From NCBI GenBank assembly GCA_029204225.1, contig CM055109.1:19731783-19795782 (forward strand): DNA of 64,000 nucleotides. The letters run 5' to 3'. The notes under the pieces were generated by a model that made no database searches, was not told where the DNA came from, and saw only the letters and a program-made list of their open reading frames with translations. Source of the stretch: Diphasiastrum complanatum. Its lineage: Eukaryota; Streptophyta; Lycopodiopsida; Lycopodiales; Lycopodiaceae. This document shows, one piece after another, positions 1 through 10,916 of this stretch. Both the position numbers and the translations under genes were made by a program. The number at the start of each line of letters is the position of its first letter. Within the stretch, counting starts at the first letter, position 1.

Positions 1-1040
1 AAGAGCCCGCCCTCCTTCCAGCAAAGAGCACGACATCTCATCCAACCACGCGTTTCTGAAGGAGCGATCTGCAGTGAGTTATCTGCAGCGAGTTATCCTT
101 CCGCGAAACAAGCGATTATCTGTCCATCGATTTCTGCAGGAGTATACATCATGCATCTGTAAGTTTCTAGAAGGGTTTGCTTTGCCTTTAAGCAAGGTTC
201 CTTCAGACACCAACACGACTTCCAACGCTCCTTAGACCGCATACACCTCATTTCCGAGCCTCTTTTCTTTTTTTTCAGCTGTTTTTCGCTGTTTGCAGGC
301 GTTTTCAGCCGTTTGCAGGTGCCATCAGAAGGTTAGAAGCATGCATAAATCTCTGTAGAGGTGTCTTATCTGTCCACGAGCCTTTCCAGCACTTCTTGTG
401 CTGTCCACGACCTCTTCCTTTCTTTCTTTGACGTCCACAGGCTCAAATGGCCCATCAACAGTGTTTGAGCAGTTTGGCAGCTCGTTTCAGCTCGTTTTCA
501 GTGTTTGAGCAGAGTGTCATTCAGCCCATATATGTGGTTTACAGTCGTCGTTTTGCCTGCAGCTGTATATTTCTCAGAGGTAGTTAGAACTTCTGCCTTT
601 GGATGTTCAAGACACCTCTAGAACATTTATGCTATGAACATCTGAATCTGTGGCTTAATACACCCAGGCCTCATGCATGCTTGCATCTATAGGACTTATT
701 GTTGTAATCATTTTCACAGTGTTGATCATGCACATGCACATGCACACAACTGTACGTTCCTTCAACTGTATGTTTTTCCAAGTTATATGTTCATCAACAT
801 TTTAGAGCTGTGTTTCATCAATATTTCAGCTGTTTTTTGACATTTTCAAACCTTTTCAACAATTTTTTTGGTTATTTTTTCAAGGTTTCCCTACTGTTTC
901 CAGATTTTAGAGGCGGTGGTCATCTGTATTTCAGTCTTTTCTAGCCATTTTTTCAGTCATATTCAGTGGGTTTCCAACTGATTTTTACTACGTTTTTTGT
1001 TAGTGTTCATAGTCGTTTACATTTCGTTTGTCACCTTCCG
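1..1040. other. Intergenic, no gene seen
   Basis: No reading frame with recognisable protein features was found on either strand. The stretch is T-rich on the plus strand with short words such as GTTTGAGCAG repeated near 460-515. It may be decayed repeat sequence, but nothing can be assigned. Confidence 0.5.
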
Positions 1041-1045
1041 AGTCG

Positions 1046-1478
1046 TGTACAGGTCATATTCCTGTGCGAGTCATCTTCGGTGCGAGTACCCCACGGTTCT
1101 AGCTCCACAAGTCCACAATTGTGCGAATCATCTTCTGTGCGAGTCCTGTGCGAGTCGTCTGTTTTCGTCCATGAGTTGTTTTTTTTGCGCGAGTCATCTT
1201 CTGTGCGAGTCTTGTGCGGAGTCGTCCGTTTCCTTCCACGAGTCATTTTTTTGCGTCCACGAGTCATTTTTTTTTGCGCGAGTCATCTTCTGTGTGAGTC
1301 GTCCGTTTCCGTCCACGAGTCATTTTTTTGCGCGAGTCATCTTCTGTGCGAGCATTCCGTTTCCATCCACGAGTCATTTTTTTGCGTCCACGAGTCATCT
1401 TCTGTGCGAGTCCTGTGCGAGTCGTCCGTTTCCGTCCACGAGTTGTTTTTTTTTGCGTCCACGAGTCATTTTTTTTTA
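1046..1478. repeat. Degenerate minisatellite, unit about 54 bp
   Basis: About six imperfect copies of a unit built from three words: GTGCGAGTC, CCGTTTCCGTCCACGAG and TCATTTTTTTGCG. Good unit starts are near 1147, 1202, 1291, 1345 and 1403. Spacing varies (54 to 89 bp) because the word TTTGCGTCCACGAGTCAT is sometimes inserted again. The units lack stop codons in several frames, so long open frames appear on both strands. These are a by-product of the repeat, not genes. Confidence 0.85.
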
Positions 1479-2590
1479 CACTCAGAGAGAAAGATAGGCA
1501 TGTATTGCAAATGAGGTTCTTCTCGAAAATGGACTCTTCCACTTCTATATATACTTGGAGTGGTGGTCATTTACAAAAAGACACTATGAGACTAACTTAA
1601 CTTTGAATCACATTGGTGCCATGGGACAAACCCCCAATGGACCTTTGTGACTAAATTTTACATAACTTGAAATAACTGGAAACGACATATCTATGTGTAG
1701 TGCCCATGGCAATTTAAACTTAGAACTAAATAACTTCAGCCATTACGGATACTGCAAAAGCCTAAACTTGATGGGCAAGTTCTACGTTTAAATCCTATCA
1801 TGCTTGTATTTTTAAAGATGTTCTGCAGGATGGCTAGAATTTTCCTTGGAATATCAGCCTACATTATCCCCTCCGTTAAGAACTTGGCGGTCCCACGCCA
1901 AGTGCAAGGTGCTGGAGGAGTCAAAGTCGATGTAGCTTGTAGATGTGGAACTTTTTGTAAAGTGTTGTTCCGTAGGAGATGAAGCTTTGAAATAGTACGA
2001 GCATCTCCAGAAGATTTGAATTGAATCAGGTTGGAGTTGGCTCGTTGATGACTTGCTTCCAATTGCTCACGCAGATGATTCAGCGGATGATGTACATGAG
2101 CTTAGTATTTCTTGAGACATGATGTGAATGCCACACAAGGGGTCACTGAACAGCGGTGAGAGGAAGATGGAGTGGGTGTGACAGGGGGTGTTGTAATCTC
2201 GGAAGTGGTGAAGGTGGATAGATGGATGTTGCTGGATGGATCAAAATTCCTTTGCTCATTATTGTCTTGCAAAAGCACTTTTGTCAGCAGAGGTTTCATG
2301 TTTGACGTTTGTTGCAGTTGTTTGAATTCTTTACAGAGTTCAAGAACTCTTCAAGCTGCCTCGAATGTATAGAAGTGTGTGTAATCCACAAAAAAGTCGA
2401 TATAGCCCCTAACTCAACATAGATAAGTTTTTCTATTTTGCACATGTATCACTTATTATGCATTTCATGCGTATTTGATAGAGATGGATTATATAAATTG
2501 TAATTGGGATACACATCTTTCGTAACAATCATTTAACATGAATCACATTTAATATAAAAGCATAAAACACTATAAAATATGAATTTTTAA
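1479..2590. other. Intergenic, no gene seen
   Basis: No coding feature recognised. A TATATATA run lies near 1545. The words at 2405-2440 (CCCCTAACTCAACAT followed by a T-rich stretch) recur at about 45870-45905, where they belong to an LTR-like segment, so part of this stretch may be LTR debris. Confidence 0.4.
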
Positions 2591-3202
2591 ATGGGATATA
2601 AGTGTCCAGTCCTAAAGCAAAATCTGAGACTGACACATAGGTTCTGCCATCTGTGCAATGCAACATCGCACGATACGACATTTTGCCCGTTTAACCCCAG
2701 GGTTGTTCAACAGAAGAGAAGTCCTTATCAGACTTCTTATCCTTATCATCAAGGGGCACCTAACAAGGCACCAAGGTACGGCGCACCCAATCAACCACAA
2801 CGCATGGCCTTACCTACTCCACCAAGGCCAGCCAATCAACAAGTGGCCCATGTAAACCTGACAACAGTGGAACAAGAAATGCAAATGCCACCTCAACCTG
2901 AGTAGCAGCAGTGGTACAGACCAGATGAACCATTTATGGATCCTGTCATAAATGAATATGTTTCGGCCTATGCAGCTCAAACTCAACGTCGAGGTGGAAA
3001 AAATTATGGCTGCTACGGATGCGGCGAGGGACACAGAATTGCAGAATGTCCCTACAAGGGACAATATACAACCTCCTGCCGGAATTGCGGTTATGGACAT
3101 TGTTTCAAGAATTGTCTATTTAAACCTGGAACCAGTGCACCTCTTAACCTCATTGCCATACAACAACCAACAGTTCCAGCGGGGATGCCATCGAAAGATT
3201 GA
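2591..3202 (+). pseudogene. Gypsy gag C-terminal region with three zinc knuckles
   Basis: The first open stretch (2591-2905) carries one canonical nucleocapsid knuckle, CHLCNATSHDTTFC (CX2CX4HX4C), then a Pro/Gln-rich tail. The second (2936-3202) carries two more, CYGCGEGHRIAEC and CRNCGYGHCFKNC, each with three rather than four residues before the histidine. They bind nucleic acid in retroelement Gag. A TAG at 2903-2905 separates the two stretches, which are in the same frame, so one point mutation probably broke a single gag. The N-terminal Gag is absent. A different gag fragment at 9415-10870 might be the missing half of a related copy. Confidence 0.7.
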
Positions 3203-3253
3203 CAAGACCACGTTCCTGTGTCAGCTGTTACGTGAGCACATAAGAGGAAGGAA

Positions 3254-4150
3254 GTGGCTCCCTCACCACCACCATCGGTCACTGACGACCAACCCTCAAC
3301 TTCAGCGCCATATCCAAATGTGAGGGAAGAGAGAAGACAGTACCAAAAAATAAGACACTGGGTACAAAAAGCACAAGAGGAGGAAAAAGAGCAAGAACGA
3401 ATCAATCCCACAGAACCTCCAGTCGGTGTTGAACGGGAACCGCAAATGGGCTCACCATTGTGCACTGATCAGAATCGGTTGCACCAACAAGAACCACCTT
3501 TTCACATGGTGGAGCTGGAGGAACCACGCACTGAAAGGCTCACACTCTTGTTGTCAAGCCATGTTAGTTTACCACTCGGAGAACTACTACGGATTGCACT
3601 ACAAGCGAAAAGCCTTTTAGCTGAATGGGCCAAAGCGGATGAGGATTCAATAGCGCCTGAGCTCATATATTGTGCGGGCTATGATGAAACAAATAATGTC
3701 CTCCACATCGGAGCAGCATGGAAAAGTGAGGAACACAACATCACTTTGCCAATCAAACACAAGAGATACGAGGACAAGGCGGCAGTGGTAGATGGAGGAT
3801 CGGGTGTCAATCTGATCTCCACTACTTTGTATGAAAAATGGAGTTTGCAAGGATTGAAGCTAGCCAGATTCGCCATCAAGCTAGCAGATCAATCCTGTGT
3901 GAAACCAAAAGGTGTAGTTGCTCATATTCCCGTGAAGATAGCAGACATGTAGTACGTGATTATTTTTGTGGTCATGGATATACCTGAATCTCCATCTGCA
4001 TACCGGGTTTTACTGGGAAGACCATGTTGAGGACTACGCAAATAGTACACAATTGGGGTACAGGGAAACTCACCTTCGAGTGCAGAGAACAGGCTGTAAA
4101 GGTAGATCCAACCACATGGGCGGTGAAACCTATTGCACCCAAAGCTGATG
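3254..4150 (+). pseudogene. Gypsy aspartic protease region
   Basis: The frame 3254-3952 ends in a retropepsin-like fold with the active-site motif VDGGSGVNLIS, a form common in plant gypsy proteases that have DGG instead of DTG. It continues after a stop near 3950 into the flap-end motif LLGRP (about 4000-4015), then frameshifts by one base into a frame starting WLRTTQ-like at 4024 and GTGKLTFE. That tail normally leads into reverse transcriptase, which is missing here. No functional product is expected. Confidence 0.75.
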
Positions 4151-4258
4151 ACGGATCATCCACGACAGATCATATGATTGATCGCCCAAGGCCAGCCAAG
4201 GGAGGTCACTATCATTCAGAGACGGATGTCATGAGATGGACGGATGCATTAGCAATTA

Positions 4259-4868
4259 TTGACTGCCAGACATGTCAATATGAATCAGATCCAAAACCGA
4301 GTATGTCTTCACCCAAATGTTACACTATGGATATCCAATTTGGAAAAGGTGCTACAAAAATGTCGCGAATACCAGATCTCCCTGAATCCAAAAAAATGTC
4401 AATTCTGGGTGACACATGGCTTGATACTCGACCATATAGTGTCAAGACACGGGATTGCCACAGATCTATCAAAGATCAGGATCATTATTAATCTACCACC
4501 ACCGGGGATGATCCGCGAGGTCTACATTTTCATGGGTCATGCTAACTATTATAGGATCTTCATTTTTTATTTTGCGAAGTTAGCCAGACCAATTTACAAG
4601 CTCACAATGGATCCACATTGGAATGAGGACGCTCTAAAGGCTTCCCAGAAGATTAAGGATGCATTGGTCTCAACACCAATCTTACGACCACCCAATTGGT
4701 CCATTGAGTTCCACGTGCATACAGATGCATCGAAGTATGCAGTTGGAGCAGTCTTAACCCAGCCAGGTGAACACAAAAAGGATTTTCCAATCTGACTTGC
4801 AAGCCGACAGCTCAGTGATACTGGCAATGATCTATGCGGTTAAGAAGTTTCAACACAATGCGCGGACA
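4259..4868 (+). pseudogene. Gypsy RT thumb/connection and RNase H start
   Basis: From residue 27 of this frame the sequence follows the end of Ty3/gypsy RT: LEKVLQKCREYQISLNPKKC, then HGI, the LPPP and GHANYYR words, FAKLARPIYKLT, and the RNase H opening FHVHTDASKYAVGAVLTQ, whose DAS aspartate is catalytic in the family. A frameshift near 4795 separates the continuation (LAMIYAVKKFQH). The RT YxDD core is absent. The fragment is lost at about 4868, inside RNase H. Confidence 0.85.
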
Positions 4869-4871
4869 ACA

Positions 4872-5196
4872 AATGGAAATTGTTCTAGAACTCAAAATTC
4901 GCCTACTTCAGCTTATTCCACACATGTGAGTTGTCCTCTACACATGGGATGTGACACCTAATCAAAGGATGTGGCTCATGCAAGCAATAGATTGATGCCA
5001 TGTGTCATATGTCTAGAAAACTAGTTTTTGGCCTTTTTAGCCACTAGAACTTGAATTAAATCATATGTACAACCTATATGATTATGGTACATGACAAGTG
5101 CACTATTTTCACATGTGGGAATAGGCTCCACACATGTGTGTATATCTATATACAAGATTTTTGGCCTCTACCAAGCTTATTTTTGCATTTTTCACA
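4872..5196 (-). repeat. 3' LTR segment (truncated)
   Basis: The right edge is set by TTTTTCACA at 5188-5196, next to a purine tract on the minus strand (5197-5207), the expected 3' LTR boundary. Bases 4872-4944 repeat 9346-9414 almost exactly (a core around CTAGAACTCAAAATTCGCC), which ties this segment to the other LTR. The part matching 8844-9345 is missing. Similar words recur at 45880-46010. Confidence 0.5.
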
Positions 5197-5207
5197 CTCC
5201 TCAAAAA
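5197..5207 (-). other. Polypurine tract
   Basis: Minus strand reads TTTTTGAGGAG directly before the LTR start TGTGAAAAATGC. A similar tract (TTTTTAGGAG) sits at the same place in the full copia at 12322-12331. It would prime plus-strand DNA synthesis. Confidence 0.55.
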
Positions 5208-5426
5208 TCTAGCTTGGTAAATCTAGCTTGATGGAAAACATGATAATCTTGAACTTGACTCCATGGGCTGAATTGGTCTTTGCTAGTTCAAAAGGTGTGA
5301 AGATCAGCCAATGAGCTTGATGTTGATCTGAAATCACCATATCCATGATAGTGCTTCTTTGATGTTGACATCTTTGATGAGCTTGAGAGCTTTGCACCAT
5401 CCTAGCATCTTCGAAATTGATTCCTT

Positions 5427-7169
5427 TCAATTTTCATGTAGATGCTTGACTTTGAGGCCTGCTCCTTCTTCATGTGCATGCTCCTCCATGATAAAATAAA
5501 GATTTCTTCTTGACTTATTAGGATCACAAAGATCTAACATCATGTTATCATGATCTAGAGAATTAGACTTATCCAAATCGGCAAGACTATGCATGCTATA
5601 ACAACAAAGTGTTTGCATCATATCTTCATGCTTTTTTACCATGTTAATCTCAGATCCAATGAGGCTAAATACTTCATTATGGAGATAAGTGTCTTTAGAA
5701 GATGATTCACTTACTCTCATAAAGAGTTTACAATTTGCCTCAATACAAATTTTAAAACTATGAGTGAACAAATCACTTTTGCTCTTACATGACTCAAGAG
5801 CACACATTTGATGAAATACACATTTGCTTTCTAGTTGATTTAAGATCAATTTCAACCTTTTAAGAACATCATCTATGTTCTCAAGAGAGACTTCATACTC
5901 AACTAGTATGGCTTTACTCCAATTTTGAGATGCAATGATCTCACTAAAGCAAATTCATTTATCAAATGACATAAGAGAAGTAAGTATGAGATGTATAACA
6001 CATGAGATATGCTCCTCTTTCCCTTGAAATGTGAGCCACATGTAATCAACCATATTTCTTGAGTTCCTTTTTGGAATCACAACTTGAGAAGGTCTCTCCT
6101 CCTCAATCCTTGGCACACTTGAACCTTGAGATGACTCCATAAGATCCTCTTCATGATGCTCCTTCTTGATGGAAATCTGAGACCTCCATGTCTCATAATG
6201 ATCACAACAAGTATGACCATTCAATATGCATTTCCTATGATTATCAAGATTACTTATGCTAGAAACATAAGTCCAAAAATCACCACAACTTGGCATGATT
6301 TTTCCAATATTGAAATCAAAAGGTATCTCCATCTCAATAAGGCTAACTACTTGCTTATGGATATAAGTGTCCACTTTGGATGCTTCACTTATTCTCATAA
6401 GAAGTTTACAACTTGCCTTTAAGATTAAAAACTTATAATTTTCATCTTTATGAATGAACACATCATTCATGATCTTATTGAAACCAAAATATCCTACATT
6501 ATGAAGATATTTCCATTTCCTTGACTTCATAACTAATGTAAGCTTACAAGAAAAACATATTTTGCTATCTTTTAAGGCATCACACTCAACTAGTATTGCC
6601 TTAATCCACCTTTGAGATACAAAAATCTCTTCAGAGCAAAATGGTTCTTCATAAGTTGACATGATAGCATAAATAGAATTATTTTCATTTTGTGATTGCT
6701 GCTCCTTATTCTTGATTGATTTCTCTTGGATCATAACAATAAGTTTGAACTTATCAAAAGTTCCAAGCAAAATACTTTCCAAGGACATAAAATAAATCCA
6801 AGTTACTTTCATGAAGGTGACATCTATCTTTGCATCTTGAACCAAACAATGCACTTCCAAATGAAAAATTTCAAAGGATTTGACATGTGTTGTGATGGAC
6901 TCTTGAAGACAAATCTTGCAAGTCCTTGTGAGACTCCAAGCCTCATTCACCTTTCCACAAAGAAAACACCTTTTCTTGGACTTGTCCTTCTTGTATTTGC
7001 ATTTCAAGCTTGAAGCTCCATCCTTCTCCTCGACCCCCTTGCTTTGGTTCTTCTTGGATGAATTGGTCTTCTTTTTGTAGCATCTTGAGGAAAAATATCC
7101 TTCCTTGCCACAAAGGTTCCACTTAGGATCCTTTCTTTCCTTCAATAGGATGCCACCTATTGATGCCAT
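5427..7169 (-). pseudogene. Gag-like reading frame with one zinc knuckle and internal duplication
   Basis: The main frame runs from the ATG at 7169 to a stop at 5955 (404 codons), and a second open stretch covers 5855-5427. The start MASIGGILL and the knuckle-like LCGKEGYFSSRC followed by a Lys-rich tail match copia Gag, but the Gag body between them is gone. A second cysteine cluster (CFLCGK, CKICLQ) follows. Two segments, about 5640-5950 and 6330-6650, are diverged copies of each other (shared words such as SCKLLMRISEAS and NCKLFMRVSESS). Near the 3' end is a copia linker-like stretch. No enzymatic domain is visible. A function cannot be assigned; encapsidation or simple decay are both possible. 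Confidence 0.45.
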
Positions 7170-8831
7170 TTGAATAAAAACCTGTGATATGATTCTACAA
7201 ATGTAATTTGTGACTTTCAAGAGACTAGATTTGAACATCTTCAATAATCTAGAATGATCTACAAAAGATCTAGCTCACAAACCTAAGAATCAATCTTCAC
7301 GCTAATGACTAGTCACTTGGAAACTTTGCTTTGATCACTAAGACAAAAGCACACAATATTTGAATCAAATCACAAAAGAAATCAGATCCAATCTCCTATT
7401 GGACTCATCAAATACCAATGACTCTTTCTTTTGAAAGTTGAAATGGATATGAAAAGATTTGACACCTAGATTTTCCTTTTCACTTGACTAGTTCTCTCAA
7501 CACTTGAGATTCTTGAACAAAAGATGGGTTTTGTTTCAAACACATGAAAATCAAACTTAATCACTTCTTTTGGACTCACTCTTGACCCAAATAATCTCAC
7601 TCTTGAGATTTAGAATGAATTTGATTTGATTTGAAAACAAACTATACCACCAATTTTTCACAAAGCTTAAAAATTAGACAACTAGAGATTCACAAAGATC
7701 TCAATCATACATGAATACTCAAATATGGACTCCTCCTCATTCTAGACATCAAATGGGATCACAAATTGACCCTCATACTCTCACAAAGAAAGTTGAATAG
7801 AACTAATTTGAGTTTCATACATACTATGTCAATTTTTGCTCAACAAATTGAATTCAATCACTCCTATTGGATTCCACCAATTACTCTACCTTTTAAGACT
7901 TGGAATGAAATTCAAAATCAAAAGTTGTGATTTTTCTCACTAAGATATTGTGCTTCAAAGATCTAATGCCACTTATAAAGATTTGATCACTTAGGAGAAG
8001 ACAAACTCTCCACCAATAACAACACAAAATGAGCTTCTAGATCTTGCCCTCTACAAAGGAAGGAACTCTTAGAAAATTGGATCTCTCTCTACACATTTGT
8101 CATAGACACCTTAATGACTCTTTTCAAACCTTACAATCACTCAAACGAATTGAGTAGGGTTGAACAATGTGACTTTGATCTCAATCTCTTTTCTAGAACT
8201 CTCAATTTAAGCCAATCTATGTCAAATTCTACAAAAGATTTGCATAGATGCTCTATATGCAGTAGAAACTCTCAAAGGTTTCACTTTGGAGGACAGATCC
8301 AAGGATGTTTTCTAGCAAATTGATGCTTCTAAACTTGACCCTATCACTCTTGAACAAATCTAGAGTGATGGTACAATGGATTTCAACCTCTCACCTTGCA
8401 TATCACTCCTTAATCTATGATTTTTAGCAAAATCTCTCTCAACTTCAAAATACACTCAAAAAATCAGAGAAAATCAATTAATGCACCTATTTCAAGCTTC
8501 AATTTTAACTTTTTGGCTGATCTAATCCAAGAACTAATCAAGGGATTAGATTCACTATAGATGCTTGATTTTGCACCAAAAATCACTCAAGTTGGGTATG
8601 TGAGTCAAATTTTACAAATTTTTGAAATTTCTCAATTAAAACCGGAGATGTACGGCCTCACACGTGTGAAAAGGGTTCCTACAGCCCACAACAAGATTTG
8701 GACCAGAATTTTTGAGGATAGCTATCAAATCCAACTCGCTACACAAAATTTGACTAGTTTCCAAAAAAACTGCTAATTTTGGCTTTGATTTGGATTAACC
8801 CTATTAATTTCAACAAAGACTCTTGTACTTG
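7170..8831 (-). other. Leader region of the chimeric element, no gene
   Basis: About 1.66 kb between the primer-binding site and the gag-like ATG, AT-rich, with many short words built from GATTTGAATC-like sequence. It is more than twice the leader of the full copia (16325-17072). No coding feature was recognised. Confidence 0.45.
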
Positions 8832-8843
8832 GCTCTGATACCA
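8832..8843 (-). other. tRNA-iMet primer-binding site
   Basis: Minus strand TGGTATCAGAGC, complementary to the 3' end of plant initiator methionine tRNA, directly after the LTR end (CCACA). It fixes the element's orientation and the LTR edge at 8844. Confidence 0.85.
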
Positions 8844-9414
8844 TGTGGAAAAAGTACAAAAAGGACCAAGAGTGGATCCCAATCTGATCCTCAAGAGGGA
8901 TTGGTTGTCAGATTACTTGATCTATCAATCTACTTGAGATTAAGATCAATCTAGATCAATTCTAGACACAGAATCCTAACAAGAACAATCATTAATTGAA
9001 GGTAGGTGTACTTTCTGGTTTTCCATGTGTGAAACTCTGTCTGAGTATGCACTCCAACCTGAAAATCAAGTACGCATTGATAGCACCTCAAAACAATCAA
9101 AACAAATGTAGACAAATGGAGAGAATTACTCAAAATTGCTTCCAAAACCAAGATTGGTGTCTCACACCAATTATGGCCAAATGTGGCTCTATATATACAA
9201 TAAGTGGGAGCTCGTGGTACTGATCATCCCTCTGATCCCACATGTGTGAAGGTGCTTTGTCATATGATGATTCATCATGCAAAATTGACACTTGGACAAA
9301 ACCTTCTATTTTGAACACTTTTGGTCTATTTTTTTTGGAGATCTACTTGGAAATCTTCTAGAACTCAAAATTCGCCTACTTCAACTTATTCCACGTGAGG
9401 TGTCCTCTACACAA
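8844..9414 (-). repeat. 5' LTR segment (truncated)
   Basis: It starts on the plus strand with TGTGGAAAAAG beside the primer-binding site, mirroring TTTTTCACA of the other LTR. A TATA box candidate (GTATATATAG on the minus strand) lies at about 9186-9197. The last 69 bases repeat 4872-4944. Beyond 9414 the sequence becomes gypsy gag, so the outer third of the LTR (the equivalent of 4945-5196) is missing. Confidence 0.5.
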
Positions 9415-10900
9415 GAGCTGATTCTGGATTAGCAACACGAACAAGCAAGGCACCAGGAGATTGCCAAGTTGCAATAGAAGGAGGAGGGCCTAAACAAATA
9501 TATTCAAAGCCTCTCCAAAGCGCTAATTGAGGCCTCCACAAAGGTGCGGGAGCTTCAAGCTGAAGCATCTCAATGGCTTGACCCCATCCAGGCACAAATT
9601 ACACTTTTGGAAGCAGAGAACACGCGCCTAGGGACGGAGGTCAAAGCCTTACAAGATGAAAAGCTCGTCTGGTTAGCTCAATCTGCATTGGAATCAAGCC
9701 CGCTTTTCCAATCAGAGATGAATCTTCTATGGCATCAGGTGCAGATTTATAGCCAAATCCTCAATAGCTACCAGACGGAGTTCAATAAGTATCGGACAAA
9801 CGCAACACAAGAGCTCGCCCAGGCCAAGCAAGCCCTCAAGGCATGCCAAAAATACATGGAAACGAAGGCCCAGCCCACCCCCGTGGTAATTCCACCGCCA
9901 CCTAATTTTAACACTGCACAAGCTAGTACCAGCCAAGCTCAGAGCCAACAGGCAGCAGGGGGATTTCAACCAGATCAAGGGTACGAAGGCCAAGACCAAG
10001 GACAGACAGATGCGGCCGCTGAGACGTGAGACCAGAGCCAAGGCGCAACCACCAGCCAAGGCCAAGCAACATCATCCAGAGGATCGCGTACGATATTTGC
10101 CAGCCGGGCCTTCTGAAGACCGAAGTCCTTGGAGGAGAACATCAATGAATTTTTACCCAAATATCCCCAAGAGTCATCAAGAGGTGGCTGGCAGATATCA
10201 TTCTCAGCTCAGACTATCAAGGAAAAGAACTGCAAGCCTTACCCACCCTCCAACCACAACCGGAGTGGCGACAACAGTTATTTGAGAGAGACCCTGCGGC
10301 CATAAGGGCTTACGTGACGAGTCCGCAATAGTTACGGATGAACGCACATTTCCTGCCATGTCCAAGAAGATCCAAATGGGCGTAATGCGACACTCCTCTA
10401 GACCAGATCACACTCAACAATTTCAACTGGCCAATTATCAAATCCGAATATGGGTGGACAATGAATGTAGATGCCAGAAGGGCTCTCTCTGCATTCGCTA
10501 GTCAGTACATCAATTACCCCAATCCCACAGTCCGTGCGACAACCACTTACGCCCGGGACTTGGAATATTTAATGGGCATTGAAACAAAATGGGATGATTT
10601 TCTTTCCTCCATATTTTTTTATCCAAATAAGGCACTCGCTTCCGACAAAGTCGAAGACCAGTTGCCAATCGCTCGCGTATATTACTGAGCTACATTCCTT
10701 GGAGATCCCTAGACAAAATGATTCCAAGCATAGGTGGATCAGGAATGGCTGACATGAGTCCACAAGTCCTTCCACACGCCAAAAAACTCGAAGAAACTGG
10801 ACCGTCTCAACTTCATGGAAGACGTTACGGACTATCTCATCCACGAGAGGCGGAGAGAACTCTATACTAGACCGGCAGAGTGCCGAGGGACCGGCACTAC
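9415..10900 (+). pseudogene. Ty3/gypsy-like gag N-terminal half, decayed
   Basis: One ancestral frame can be followed from 9415 to about 10220 through stops at 9430 and 9475 (TAG in Gln contexts) and at 10028 and 10113 (TGA), then after a frameshift from about 10290 to 10690. It has a long heptad-type coiled coil (residues ELQAEASQWL through LLEAENTRLGTEVKALQDEK), a Gln/Pro-rich linker, and a more globular segment (ALSAFASQYINYPNPTVRA, WDDFLSS). This is the usual build of large plant gypsy Gag proteins. No zinc knuckle or pol follows; the frame runs into an LTR-like sequence. The family assignment rests on build and context, not on a signature motif. Confidence 0.5.
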
Positions 10901-10916
10901 TTCAGGCCGTGGGTCT

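Larger units (their letters stand above)
2591..4868 (+). mobile_element. Ty3/gypsy retrotransposon remnant (gag tail, protease, RT end, RNase H start)
   Basis: Domain order on the plus strand is zinc knuckles, retropepsin, RT connection and the start of RNase H, as in Ty3/gypsy elements. No LTR is visible on either side. Most of the reverse transcriptase palm is missing: the protease tail ends near 4150 and the sequence resumes in the RT thumb/connection near 4320. Frameshifts and stops break it into at least five frames. It is cut at about 4870, where sequence resembling the LTR of the next element begins. Confidence 0.85.
4872..9414 (-). mobile_element. Chimeric, probably non-autonomous copia-like element
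   Basis: Read on the minus strand it has a 5' LTR segment (9414-8844), a tRNA-iMet primer-binding site, a long leader, a gag-like start, an unusual internal region, a purine-rich tract and a 3' LTR segment (5196-4872). It lacks integrase, RT and RNase H. The gag start (MASIGGILL) resembles that of the full copia at 16324 (MASQGGYLL). A SVPRIEEERPSQ-like stretch resembles the inter-domain linker of that copia (GPRIEEESPRIF). The rest is not recognised. Both LTRs are incomplete, so this may be a rearranged copy, but a shorter relative that parasitises copia proteins is the simplest reading. Confidence 0.6.

Noticed and set aside
966-1542. Several overlapping open frames of 78-182 codons on both strands
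   Set aside because: They come from a stop-free minisatellite unit and give the same short peptide repeats in different frames. No start context, domain or conserved feature.
10313-10345. Hammerhead-ribozyme-like core (TGACGAGTCCG ... CGGATGAAC)
   Set aside because: The invariant C before TGA is G, and no stem I/III pairing with a cleavage triplet can be found around it. The stretch reads as gag protein in frame with the downstream coding segment.
2591-10900. One gypsy element split by insertion of the 4.9-9.4 kb element
   Set aside because: The left part is gag tail to RNase H and the right part is gag N-terminus, which is the wrong order for one element interrupted by an insertion. Two separate gypsy copies are more likely.
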